From an uncultured Bacteroidales bacterium (lineage in GTDB: Bacteria; Bacteroidota; Bacteroidia; Bacteroidales; Paludibacteraceae), in contig CAMHOY010000021.1 in NCBI GenBank assembly GCA_946186915.1, positions 1-33,755 on the forward strand: a stretch of 33,755 bases of DNA. The letters are read 5' to 3'. Within the stretch, counting starts at the first letter, position 1; each line of letters begins with the position of its first letter. The notes under the pieces were generated by a model. It had not been told where the DNA came from, made no database searches, and saw only the letters and a list, made by a program, of their open reading frames with translations. Positions 1-8,187 of this stretch are shown here, piece after piece. Position numbers and translations under genes: made by a program.

Positions 1-2
1 TT

Positions 3-347
3 GCTGCACTCGAGTGGCGCACGCGTTTCTTGCACCATTATTATACGGTTTTCAAGGGCGGTGCCAAGCCTGAACCCGGCCTAAAGCCCTACTCCCGTTT
101 CTATCAATACACCTACGTGGCTATTTACCGGCAGTTGAAGGCCGCGGCGCAGAAAGCGAAGGAGGAAGAGAAAGTGGAAATTGAAATAGAGGATGTAACG
201 TTCGAGCCGATTGATTTTCGGCCGCGACTGCAGGCTTTTTCGAGTCCGCTGCGGAGAGCGTACAATCGATATAGAGAAACCTGGGGACCGCGGGATAGTA
301 TCCCGCACAATGAACAAAGCCCGCCGGAACAACTCATACCGGGATAA
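3..347 (+). CDS. Small protein of unknown function, 5' end outside window (paralogue of 19552-19953)
   Basis: The reading frame is open from base 3 at the window edge, so an ATG at base 30 is an internal methionine and the gene begins upstream. I do not recognise a named family. The visible part aligns with the C-terminal half of the minus-strand protein at 19552-19953: both have an Ala-Ala..Trp..Arg-Phe segment, then a Lys/Gly-rich stretch, then Tyr-x-x-x-(Tyr/Phe)-Thr-Tyr-Val-x-Ile-Tyr-Arg-x-(Leu/Met)-Lys-Ala-Ala. After that point the paralogue stops, while this copy continues about 70 residues through a Lys/Glu-rich stretch and a tail. The last about 20 codons lie across the palindrome at 290-306 and its conserved flank, so the tail is probably repeat-derived. 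No catalytic motif is seen. That it is a real gene is supported by the paralogue; function is unknown. Confidence 0.65.
   Translation, partial: AALEWRTRFLHHYYTVFKGGAKPEPGLKPYSRFYQYTYVAIYRQLKAAAQKAKEEEKVEIEIEDVTFEPIDFRPRLQAFSSPLRRAYNRYRETWGPRDSIPHNEQSPPEQLIPG
290..306. repeat. 17-bp palindrome (same family as the array at 18145-18460, inverted)
   Basis: The sequence GCGGGATAGTATCCCGC is a perfect 8-1-8 palindrome. It is followed two bases later by AATGAACAAAGC (309-320), the reverse complement of the GCTTTGTTCATT spacer that precedes the palindrome at 18306. A decayed second symmetry, CCGG...CCGG, is centred near 333, about 35 bp further on, which matches the period of the large array. It overlaps the 3' end of the small gene at 3-347. 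Confidence 0.75.
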
Positions 348-397
348 TGGATATATTTCCCCTTAGCAGTAAAAATTCGGAAAAAATGCGCGCGCGC

Positions 398-428
398 TTG
401 CACATGTCAAAAAAAAGCAGTAAATTTG
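398..428 (+). promoter_or_regulatory. Bacteroidota-type promoter for hpf and the genes downstream
   Basis: A -33 TTG lies at 398-400 and a -7 box TAAATTTG at 421-428, separated by 20 bases. This matches the TTG-N(19-21)-TAnnTTTG pattern of the Bacteroidota primary sigma factor. The start codon of hpf lies about 40 bases downstream. No other convincing promoter was found before 17.2 kb. Confidence 0.75.
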
Positions 429-473
429 CAGCGTGATTTAAAAATATCGTTTAACCTTTTAAAAATTTGTATT

Positions 474-749
474 ATGAACGTAACGATCAATGCCGTTAAT
501 TTTGAGATGGCTGACAAACTGGAGCAGTTTATTGAGAAGAAAATGAATCGTTTCGAGCGTCATCTGAACGCCGATGACAAAGTAGAGATCCGTATGTCGG
601 TTATCAAGCCGCAGACGAACGCCAACAAAGAGGTGAAGGTGCGCATTGCCGGCTTGTTCGCCGAGAAGACTGCCGACAGTTTTGAGGAAGCACTCGACGC
701 TTGCCTCGCAGCGTTGGAGTCCCAAGTAGAGCGCCGCAAGAACGGATAA
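474..749 (+). CDS. hpf: Ribosome hibernation promoting factor (HPF/RaiA/YfiA family)
   Basis: This 91-residue protein has the pattern of short HPF/RaiA proteins: MNVTINAVNFEM at the start, a helix with Leu-x-x-Phe-Ile-Glu-Lys-Lys, an Asp-Lys-Val-Glu-Ile-Arg strand, and a C-terminal helix rich in Ala and Leu. The family binds the small ribosomal subunit at the decoding region in stationary phase and silences or dimerises ribosomes. The long-form C-terminal dimerisation domain is absent. The start is ATG 474; an in-frame TTG at 426 lies inside the promoter and is not credible. It is the first gene after the 398-428 promoter, and the next gene begins three bases after its stop. Confidence 0.88.
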   Translation: MNVTINAVNFEMADKLEQFIEKKMNRFERHLNADDKVEIRMSVIKPQTNANKEVKVRIAGLFAEKTADSFEEALDACLAALESQVERRKNG

Positions 750-752
750 TTG

Positions 753-2258
753 ATGTTGATATTTCGTAAAATAGGAATCGTGTTGGCGGTGATGCTCCTG
801 CAAATAGGGAGCATCGCTGCCGGCACTAATGACCTGTTGTGGGACTACACGAATGCACCGCCGCAGAATAATCCCGACCGCGGTTTGCGGTATGAAGGGA
901 CCGTCAACGATCCGGAGGGCGTGAAGAATGGGTTGAAAGGCATCAAACTGAACAGTTCAGGGTGGTGTTGTTTCACGAAAGCCCCGGTGGCGGGCGTCCT
1001 CAAACTCACTTTCGCCCCGCGAAGCGGTATCAACCGCGCCTCGCTTCAAGTACACACCTGGACGGGAGACCGGCCCTTCGAGGAGACGCGCATAGGCGTG
1101 ACATGCGAGATACGCAAGTCGGGTACGCAGTGTATCCCCCTCACGGCGGAGCAGAATAATATTTATATCACTCGTCTGCTGGAGATGGAGGCGGTGCTGC
1201 AACGCATCGAGTTTGTGGAAGGCGCAGTCTATGAGCCGCGTCCCTGCGATCCGGACAAAGGGGAAGAGCAGGCGTATATCCAAGAGGTGAACATAGACAC
1301 CCTCTCGGAGAATGCCCGTTTTTTCTTACGCGCGCTGGCGGACGCGAACGCGACGGGTCATAAGACGATCTATTTGCCGAACGGCGTGTATGACCTTGGC
1401 GCGTTGACGCTCACCGCCATCGAAGCCGACGGAATCAGCATCATCGGCGAGTCGATGGAAGGAACGATCATCCGTAACAAACCCGACTATCGTCTGGAGT
1501 CCATCAGCAAGACCGCTACGCTGCGCATCGCCGATGACGTGGAAGGCACCGTGTTGCGCGACTTGACGATAGAGAACGCACTCGACTACTACGCCAACAA
1601 CAACGGCCGCGCCGTCTGTCTCTGGGACCAGGGCACGAAGACAATATGCAAGAACGTACGTCTGCTCTCGCACCAGGACACCTACTACAGCCACAAAGCC
1701 GGCGCTGTCAAGTATTTCGAAGACTGCGAGATACACGGCACCGTTGATTTTATCTGCGGGGACGGCAATGTCTATTTCAACCGCTGCCTGCTGTACTCGG
1801 AGCACCGCCCCTACGGCGTAAACGCCTTGACGGCGAGCAATGCCGCCGAGACGGACAAAGGGTACGTGTTCGAGAGCTGCACCATCAAAAGCGAATGTCC
1901 GGTAGTGAGCCTCGGACGCAGTTGGAACAACTATCCCAAGTGCGTGTTCCTCCGTACTACACTCGACTACAGTGCCGGCGATTTCGCCCTGACGGACAAT
2001 AAGAACATCCATCGCTGGACCTTGCCCGGAATGCGCGTAGTGCCCGCTTGTTTCGGCGAGTACCGCACGAAAAACGTCAAGGGAAAGATTATCTCGCCCA
2101 AGAAAAACGAGGTGGTCTTCACTTTCCGTGGACAGGAACGACCGATGAACACCATCCTTACGCCCAAACAGGCGAGAGTCTATACGATAGACTACGTCCT
2201 CGGCGAGTGGGCAAAAGAAATTCCGACAATCATACAAACAAATACTTATAAACAATGA
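753..2258 (+). CDS. Pectinesterase (carbohydrate esterase family 8), secreted
   Basis: This 501-residue enzyme should remove methyl esters from homogalacturonan, releasing methanol and exposing pectin to lyases. Residues 1-24 are a signal peptide. Residues about 25-180 form an N-terminal module I cannot name. The parallel beta-helix catalytic domain spans about 185-490. CE8 landmarks are Gly-Glu-Ser-Met-Glu-Gly-Thr-Ile-Ile (about 232-240), Gln-Asp-Thr-Tyr-Tyr (308-312), Gly-Thr-Val-Asp-Phe-Ile-Cys-Gly-Asp-Gly (329-338, catalytic Asp) and Leu-Gly-Arg-Ser-Trp (387-391, substrate-binding Arg). ATG 753 is preferred to TTG 750. Its stop overlaps the start of the next pectinesterase by four bases (ATGA), so the two are translationally coupled. 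Unlike its neighbour it has no C-terminal sorting-like tail, so a periplasmic location is likely. Confidence 0.9.
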   Translation: MLIFRKIGIVLAVMLLQIGSIAAGTNDLLWDYTNAPPQNNPDRGLRYEGTVNDPEGVKNGLKGIKLNSSGWCCFTKAPVAGVLKLTFAPRSGINRASLQVHTWTGDRPFEETRIGVTCEIRKSGTQCIPLTAEQNNIYITRLLEMEAVLQRIEFVEGAVYEPRPCDPDKGEEQAYIQEVNIDTLSENARFFLRALADANATGHKTIYLPNGVYDLGALTLTAIEADGISIIGESMEGTIIRNKPDYRLESISKTATLRIADDVEGTVLRDLTIENALDYYANNNGRAVCLWDQGTKTICKNVRLLSHQDTYYSHKAGAVKYFEDCEIHGTVDFICGDGNVYFNRCLLYSEHRPYGVNALTASNAAETDKGYVFESCTIKSECPVVSLGRSWNNYPKCVFLRTTLDYSAGDFALTDNKNIHRWTLPGMRVVPACFGEYRTKNVKGKIISPKKNEVVFTFRGQERPMNTILTPKQARVYTIDYVLGEWAKEIPTIIQTNTYKQ

Positions 2259-5188
2259 GAAAGACAATTCTTTTCGCGTTAGGTGCTTTGTTGAGCATCA
2301 ATGCCTGGTCCTTTGACAATGTACCCGCTTCTATCAAATGGGCGGACGGTACGGACAAAGCCGTGGTAACCTCGGACGCCGCGGATGGTATCAAAGAGAA
2401 CAAACGCAAAGCAGGTACGGGGCTGACAGAAGGTTCGCGTAATAATTTTGCCGCTAACCCCGGTGAGAAGATGGCGACTTTCAATCCCTCCGCCAAGAAA
2501 CCCGGTGTGGTCGAATCCGCTATGATTGAATATTCCGTGAAAATGAAGAAAGGTGTTACTTTCACCCTTACAAGCGTGGAGTACGATGCTATCAAGCAAG
2601 GTACGGATAATGCCTCCTATCACTGGTCTTATACTGTGGATGGCGTAGAGGCAACTCCGGTAGAGGTGTTGAAAGACGACCTGCTGCGTGAAACCAACAC
2701 TACCGGTTCGCCGGCTCTGCATCACGTACATGCGATCACAGCGGCTGCTGGACAGACCGTCAGTCTGCGATTCTACGTGTCGGGCTTTGACAGCGGCAAA
2801 CTCTTCTGCCTGAGTGATGTACAGATCAACGGTACCATCAACGGAGAAGAGGAAGTACGTACGTTCACGAACTTCAAAGTGGACTTCCGTTCGGAAGAAC
2901 CGACATGGGTGGAGCCTGCAGAAAAACCGGCTAATGTGACGCTGAGCAACCTCGTCTTCAAAGATACGCAGCACGGACTTCAAGGCGGTACCATCACCGT
3001 ACAAGTTGATGGTCCGGTGAAATTCACGCTGGGTGGCTGTACGTACGGTAAAAGCATCATCGTCAAGAAGAACGGCGCCGACCTCACAACCATTGACAAC
3101 AAGGTAGGTTGTGACAACAGCGGAGTAGGGAACGGCTACACGAAATTCGTGACATGGCTGTATAACGTGGAGGAAGCGGCAGAACTGAGTTTCACCGTGA
3201 ACGGATATATGCCGTATATGTTCGCTGAAGCATGCGACTTCGTGCCACAGGTAGAAGTACGCTATTTCGACACCGACGGCAAGAAGCTCATCGGTAGTGA
3301 GATTATCGACGGCAGCTCGGCACTCGTATTCAAATACAGCGCATCAGACGTGACGGTGCCTGCAGGCTGCGCATTCCGCGGCTGGTTTGACGGCACCACG
3401 CCTACCTCGCTCAAAGTGGCGGAAGGCATGGCTGTTAACGAAGACCTCAGTCTCTATGCGGTAGCCACCGAGATAGAAGAGGCAGCGATGGGTAAGATCT
3501 TCAATTATGACTTCCGTCAGAAATCCTTCTATCCGGAGGATCACGAAGTGCTCGTCTTCAACGGCGGCAGTTACAAAGATGCGCAACACGGCTGGACTTT
3601 CGGTAATGGCAACACGCTCGGCGTGAAGGTAGCCGGCAATGCACTGCTCGTAGTAGGTGTATGCAAATACTCGCATACCGGCGACACCGAGTTGCGTGAC
3701 GCCGCAGAAAACGTCGTAGGTAAACTGACCACAGAGAAAGAGGTGACACCGGATGGCGAGTTGCAGAGCATCCAATATATCGGAGAAGCAACGACCCTGA
3801 CGTTCCATTTCACGGGTACGGATTATATCCACTCGCTGAAGGTTTATAACATCGCCGAGTTGCCGCAGAAAGACGAGTACGGTTATTATGAGATTGCTCC
3901 GAACGACGGCGCGGGTTTGATTCTGGCCCTCGAGTCGATGGCAGCAGGCGAGAAAATCTTCCTGCCGAACGGTATCTATGACCTCGGCGAGACCTGCCTG
4001 ACCACCATCAGCAAGAATAATATCTCCATCATCGGACAGTCGATGGAAGGAACGATCATCAAGAACACACCGGACTATCGCAAAGAGGGTATCAGTACCA
4101 CTGCAACCATCCTCATCACGGCGACCAACACCTATCTGCAGGACTTGACGCTCTGGGATAACATGGATTATTTCGCAGCCATCGCAGCCGGCTTGCAGGG
4201 TGCACGCGGCGTAAGTCTTCAGGATAAGGGTACCAAGACGATCTGCAAGAACGTCAAACTGCTCTCGAACCAGGATACCTATTACAGCAACAAGGTCGGT
4301 GCAGTCAAGTATTTCGAGGACTGCGAGATTCACGGAACAGTCGATTTCATCTGCGGCGACGGTAGCGTTTATTTCAAGAACAACGTCCTTGTAGGAGAGC
4401 AACGTAATGCCTCCGGTGGCGGTGCGAATGCCATCACGGCCAGCAACGCGGACGCAAGCGACAAGGGTTATGTCTTCGAGTCCTGCCGCGTGAAGTACGC
4501 AGAGAATATACAAGGCACATTGCCCGTCATGAGTCTCGGTCGTAGTTGGAACAACGCACCGAAATGCGTCTTCCTCAATACCGTCCTCGACGACTCGAAC
4601 GGCGAGTTAATCATGACCAAAGACGCTTCTCAACAGAAAGACAAGATTGCCCGCTGGACGCTCGGCGCGATGAACATACTGCCTGAGAAATTCGGCGAGT
4701 TCAACTCCATGGATAAGGACGGCAACGTCGTTTCGCCGGCAAGCAATAATGTAACCTTCGTGCTTGGATCCGATGAGAAGCAGATGGAGACCATCCTCAC
4801 GGCAGACGATGCGGCTACCTATACTATCGACTACACGCTTGGGGCGTGGGCGGCAGACGCACAGAACGATGCCAAACAAGCAGTTTGCGAGGAAAAAGCG
4901 GAGGACTTCGAACCGGACGCTATTTATATGGCTGAGGCTGAGGGAGAAAAACCTATCCTCTTCAAAGGTGGTGAGTTCAATGATAAGGTAGCTTTGTACA
5001 ATGGTATCACCTATACCATCCGCAAAGCGAACGGACGCGGTGGTTTCGGCTTGCCCGCAGGCACTGACCCGCAGGGAGTGGATAATACCGCTGCAGAGGG
5101 CGTGAAAGTACAGAAAATCATCCGTGACGGACAAGTAATTATCGTACGCGACAACCGAGAGTACACGGTATTCGGTACGCAATTATAA
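2255..5188 (+). CDS. Large multidomain pectinesterase (CE8) with C-terminal sorting-like tail
   Basis: The protein has 977 residues. Order: signal peptide (1-19); a beta-rich module (about 20-195); two related beta modules (about 205-325 and 415-530), each with a Lys-Asp-(Thr/Ala)-Gln-His-Gly segment, probably carbohydrate-binding though unnamed; between them an InlB/Flg_new-like repeat (about 333-405, with Gly-Trp-Phe-Asp-Gly); then the CE8 beta-helix (about 545-865). Catalytic landmarks are Gln-Asp-Thr-Tyr-Tyr 673-677, Thr-Val-Asp-Phe-Ile-Cys-Gly-Asp-Gly 695-703 and Leu-Gly-Arg-Ser-Trp 761-765. The end (about 948-977), Lys-Val-Gln-Lys-Ile-Ile-Arg-Asp-Gly-Gln then Arg-Asp-Asn-Arg-Glu-Tyr, resembles type A T9SS sorting domains, which suggests surface display or secretion. 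The catalytic domain closely matches the upstream gene, so the pair arose by tandem duplication plus domain gain. Confidence 0.9.
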   Translation: MRKTILFALGALLSINAWSFDNVPASIKWADGTDKAVVTSDAADGIKENKRKAGTGLTEGSRNNFAANPGEKMATFNPSAKKPGVVESAMIEYSVKMKKGVTFTLTSVEYDAIKQGTDNASYHWSYTVDGVEATPVEVLKDDLLRETNTTGSPALHHVHAITAAAGQTVSLRFYVSGFDSGKLFCLSDVQINGTINGEEEVRTFTNFKVDFRSEEPTWVEPAEKPANVTLSNLVFKDTQHGLQGGTITVQVDGPVKFTLGGCTYGKSIIVKKNGADLTTIDNKVGCDNSGVGNGYTKFVTWLYNVEEAAELSFTVNGYMPYMFAEACDFVPQVEVRYFDTDGKKLIGSEIIDGSSALVFKYSASDVTVPAGCAFRGWFDGTTPTSLKVAEGMAVNEDLSLYAVATEIEEAAMGKIFNYDFRQKSFYPEDHEVLVFNGGSYKDAQHGWTFGNGNTLGVKVAGNALLVVGVCKYSHTGDTELRDAAENVVGKLTTEKEVTPDGELQSIQYIGEATTLTFHFTGTDYIHSLKVYNIAELPQKDEYGYYEIAPNDGAGLILALESMAAGEKIFLPNGIYDLGETCLTTISKNNISIIGQSMEGTIIKNTPDYRKEGISTTATILITATNTYLQDLTLWDNMDYFAAIAAGLQGARGVSLQDKGTKTICKNVKLLSNQDTYYSNKVGAVKYFEDCEIHGTVDFICGDGSVYFKNNVLVGEQRNASGGGANAITASNADASDKGYVFESCRVKYAENIQGTLPVMSLGRSWNNAPKCVFLNTVLDDSNGELIMTKDASQQKDKIARWTLGAMNILPEKFGEFNSMDKDGNVVSPASNNVTFVLGSDEKQMETILTADDAATYTIDYTLGAWAADAQNDAKQAVCEEKAEDFEPDAIYMAEAEGEKPILFKGGEFNDKVALYNGITYTIRKANGRGGFGLPAGTDPQGVDNTAAEGVKVQKIIRDGQVIIVRDNREYTVFGTQL

Positions 5189-5206
5189 ATTGGAGATTGG
5201 TAGTTG

Positions 5207-6871
5207 ATGAATTGGATAAGTAATTTATTTTTTGGCACGGGCATAGCACATTCGATTTTTGTGCTTGCCCTTGCCATTGCTATTGGAATTTTCTTGGGTG
5301 CCAAACTCAAGATCAAAGGTATTACTCTGGGTATTACTTGGATTCTTTTCTGCGCGATCGCGTGCAGCCATTTCGGCATGACGCTAGATCCGTTAGTGGA
5401 ATCCTTTGCAAAGGACCTTGGTCTCATCCTGTTTGTATATTCAATAGGCTTACAGGTGGGACCAGGTTTCTTTTCGTCGTTCGGCAAGGGCGGTCTGCGC
5501 CTGAATATGCTGGCGGCGAGTATAGTGGTATTAGGCTGTGTGACGGCTTATGTGATTCACTTGTTAAGCGGAACGGACATCGCGACGATGACCGGTGTGC
5601 TCTTTGGAGCCGTGACGAACACTCCGGGTCTTGGTGCAGCCCAACAGACGTACCAAGATATGACAGGTGTATCCAATCCCGACATCGCTTCCGGTTATGC
5701 AATGGCCTATCCGTTAGGCGTAGTCGGAATCCTATTCTCAATGCTTGTTATCCGCTGGGTGTTCCGAATCAAGATGGATAAAGAAGAAGAGCAGGTGAAG
5801 GCAGAGAAAGGCGAGGTGCAGCAAGTGGAGCATTATGACATGAAACTGACGAACCCGCAAATAGACGGTCTGCATGTGCGTGACTTAGGTCTGCTGACGC
5901 ATGTGACAATCGTAGTGAGCCGCGTATTAGACATTCATGGCAATGAGTTCATGCCGGACGCAGAGACACTGCTGCACGTAGGCGACCAAGTGCGGCTGGT
6001 AACAGATAAGAAAAACGAACGTACGGTATTCTTGCTCGGCGAGAAAGCAGATATCCATTGGGATGAACAGGAGAGGAATATCCACCTTGTAAGCCAGCAT
6101 ATCGTGGTGACCAAGGATAAAATCAACGGCAAACAGATATGTGATCTGAAAGTGCGCGACGCTTTCCATATCACCATCACGCGTGTCCGCCGCGCCGGTA
6201 TCGAACTGCTGGCAACTCCGGATTTACGTCTGCAGTTAGGTGACCGTCTGACGGTAGTAGGCGAGAAGGAGGCAGTAGAGAAAATTGCAAAAGCCTTCGG
6301 AAACTCCGCCAAGAAGCTGGATGCACCGAACCTGGCATCGCTGTTCTTCGGAATCATTTTAGGCGTGGCTTTGGGATCCATACCTTTTGCACTGCCCGGG
6401 CTGTCCCAACCGTTCAAATTAGGTATCGCGGGCGGTTCCCTAATCATCGCAATCCTGATGGGTGCTTTCGGTACCAAATGGCATTTAGTGACCTATACCA
6501 CCACTTCAGCCAATTTGATGATCCGCGAAATCGGCATATCGCTCTTCCTTGCTTCCGTAGGCTTCGGTGCAGGTAAGAGTTTTATCCCGACCCTTGTAGG
6601 CGGAGGTTATGTTTGGATCGGTTACGGTGTGCTCATCACGCTGCTGCCGCTTCTGCTGATCGGTATCATAGCCCGTAAATGGATGAAATTAGATTATTTC
6701 ACGCTGATGGGTCTGATAGCCGGTTCGACCACGGACCCGCCAGCATTGGCGTATGCGACTTCGCAGTCTTCGGTCAATGACCGCGCTGCCGTCGCGTACT
6801 CAACCGTTTATCCGCTGACGATGTTCCTGCGTGTACTCACCGGACAACTGATGATTCTTCTGTTCTTGTGA
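5207..6871 (+). CDS. AspT/YidE/YbjL-type transporter with two RCK_C (TrkA_C) domains
   Basis: This is an inner-membrane protein of 554 residues. An N-terminal block of about five helices (1-190) and a C-terminal block (about 375-554) are homologous halves of the Asp-Ala exchanger duplication domain. Each half carries a Gly-rich signature (Thr-Asn-Thr-Pro-Gly-Leu-Gly-Ala in the first, Gly-Ser-Thr-Thr-Asp-Pro-Pro-Ala in the second). Between them two cytosolic RCK_C domains (about 205-365) probably sense a ligand. Family members exchange amino acids or dicarboxylates, but the substrate cannot be read here. ATG 5207 is preferred over TTG 5204. The stop overlaps the GTG start of the MATE gene by four bases. 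Confidence 0.85.
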   Translation: MNWISNLFFGTGIAHSIFVLALAIAIGIFLGAKLKIKGITLGITWILFCAIACSHFGMTLDPLVESFAKDLGLILFVYSIGLQVGPGFFSSFGKGGLRLNMLAASIVVLGCVTAYVIHLLSGTDIATMTGVLFGAVTNTPGLGAAQQTYQDMTGVSNPDIASGYAMAYPLGVVGILFSMLVIRWVFRIKMDKEEEQVKAEKGEVQQVEHYDMKLTNPQIDGLHVRDLGLLTHVTIVVSRVLDIHGNEFMPDAETLLHVGDQVRLVTDKKNERTVFLLGEKADIHWDEQERNIHLVSQHIVVTKDKINGKQICDLKVRDAFHITITRVRRAGIELLATPDLRLQLGDRLTVVGEKEAVEKIAKAFGNSAKKLDAPNLASLFFGIILGVALGSIPFALPGLSQPFKLGIAGGSLIIAILMGAFGTKWHLVTYTTTSANLMIREIGISLFLASVGFGAGKSFIPTLVGGGYVWIGYGVLITLLPLLLIGIIARKWMKLDYFTLMGLIAGSTTDPPALAYATSQSSVNDRAAVAYSTVYPLTMFLRVLTGQLMILLFL

Positions 6872-8187
6872 GCCTGAATCGGGAAATATTACGTCTCGCG
6901 GTGCCAAGCATTTTGGCAAACATCACTATACCGCTCGTCGGCATCGTGGATACCGCGATAGTAGGGCATCTAAGCGATGCTGCGGCTATCGGAGGTATCG
7001 CTATCGGTACCATGCTCTTTGACTTGCTCTATTGGAACTTCGGTTTCCTGCGTATCGGCACGTCGGGCCTCGCGGCCCAAGCATACGGAGCGGGACGAAA
7101 AGACGAATGCCGCAAGATTCTCGTGCAGAGTTTGACTTTGGCTCTTCTCGCGACCCTCTTCGTATGGGCGATTCAGTGGTTCTTTGTTAATGCCGTCTTG
7201 GCCGTCGTGCCTTGTTCCGAAGAGGCGGCTCTTATCGCGCGTGAGTATTTCTATGTGCGTATCTGGGCAGCGCCCGCCACGCTGATGCTCTTCACCTTCA
7301 AGGGTTGGTTCATCGGCATGCAGGATACAAAGAGTCCCATGGCAACAGATATTCTCGTGAATGCCGTGAACATGGCCGCCAGTTATTATATGGCGGTATA
7401 TGTCGGACAAGGAGTGATCGGTGTAGCGTACGGAACGATTATCGCGCAGTACAGCGGACTTTTCCTCGCTGTTGCCATTATGGTGCTAAGGTATGGCATC
7501 ATTCATATCGGTACGCGTGAGATACTGGCCGCGATGAAGTGGCCGGAACTGAAACGAATGATGAGTCTGAACGGCAACTTGTTCATTCGCTCGCTCTGCT
7601 TCATGGTTGTGTATGTGGGCTTTTCCGCGCTTATGAGTCAGTACGGAGATGTCGAGTTGGCGATAGGGAGTATTATCATGAAGCTCTTTATGTTCTTCTC
7701 CTTCTTCGTGGACGGCTTTGCCTATGCGGGGGAAGCATTGGTGGGCAAGGCTTTCGGCGAGCAATCAGCTATCAGTTATCAGCAATCAGATATTAGAAAG
7801 ATCATCCGTTTGCTCTTCAACTGGAGCATAGGAGTAGGGCTGTTTTTTACGGCAATTTATGCCGTCTTGGGCGATGAGAGCATCGCCATCATGACCTCGG
7901 ATAGCGAGGTGTTGGCGGCTTCAAAGCCGTATATGGGATGGTTGGTAGCCATGCCTATAGTGAGTGCGCTGGCGTTTATGTGGGATGGCGTTTATGTGGG
8001 AGCGACCGCCGGCGTGCAGATCAGGAATGCCATGATTTGGGCGGCAGTCGCCTTCGTAGCAGGATATTTAGCGACATTCACCTGGCTGGGACCACAGGCG
8101 TTATACCTTGCGTACTTTGCCCACCTTATCGCCCGAGTGGTATATCTGACAATTGAACGGAAAAAGATATATGATGAAAACGAGTAA
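6868..8187 (+). CDS. MATE family efflux transporter (DinF/NorM type)
   Basis: This 439-residue protein with about twelve membrane helices belongs to the multidrug and toxic compound extrusion family, which couples Na+ or H+ entry to export of cationic drugs or metabolites. The N-terminus has Pro-Ser-Ile-Leu-Ala-Asn-Ile-Thr-Ile-Pro-Leu and Asp-Thr-Ala-Ile-Val-Gly-His-Leu, the usual MATE start. GTG 6868 is the start because it overlaps the previous stop (GTGA) and gives this conserved N-terminus. Residues about 298-309 (EQSAISYQQSDI) are encoded by an ATCAG-rich repeat at 7761-7796 and sit in a cytoplasmic loop where homologues, as I recall them, are shorter. The stop lies 14 bases inside the next gene. 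Confidence 0.9.
   Translation: MSLNREILRLAVPSILANITIPLVGIVDTAIVGHLSDAAAIGGIAIGTMLFDLLYWNFGFLRIGTSGLAAQAYGAGRKDECRKILVQSLTLALLATLFVWAIQWFFVNAVLAVVPCSEEAALIAREYFYVRIWAAPATLMLFTFKGWFIGMQDTKSPMATDILVNAVNMAASYYMAVYVGQGVIGVAYGTIIAQYSGLFLAVAIMVLRYGIIHIGTREILAAMKWPELKRMMSLNGNLFIRSLCFMVVYVGFSALMSQYGDVELAIGSIIMKLFMFFSFFVDGFAYAGEALVGKAFGEQSAISYQQSDIRKIIRLLFNWSIGVGLFFTAIYAVLGDESIAIMTSDSEVLAASKPYMGWLVAMPIVSALAFMWDGVYVGATAGVQIRNAMIWAAVAFVAGYLATFTWLGPQALYLAYFAHLIARVVYLTIERKKIYDENE
7761..7796 (+). repeat. ATCAG-rich short repeat inside the MATE gene
   Basis: The tract contains four near-copies of a 7-8 base unit, AATCAGC/TATCAGT/TATCAGC/AATCAGA. It is read in frame as EQSAISYQQSDI. Equivalent tracts occur in mutY (21331-21368) and the alcohol dehydrogenase gene (28981-29010). 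Confidence 0.7.

Noticed and set aside
3344..4513. 389-codon minus-strand ORF antisense to the large pectinesterase
   Set aside because: The plus-strand gene has full catalytic motifs and a signal peptide; the antisense frame has no recognisable domain and is a codon-usage shadow. The same holds for 1326-2267.
7577..7600. TTGTTCATT in the MATE gene as another palindrome unit
   Set aside because: No symmetric 17-mer follows and the bases are explained by conserved coding sequence.
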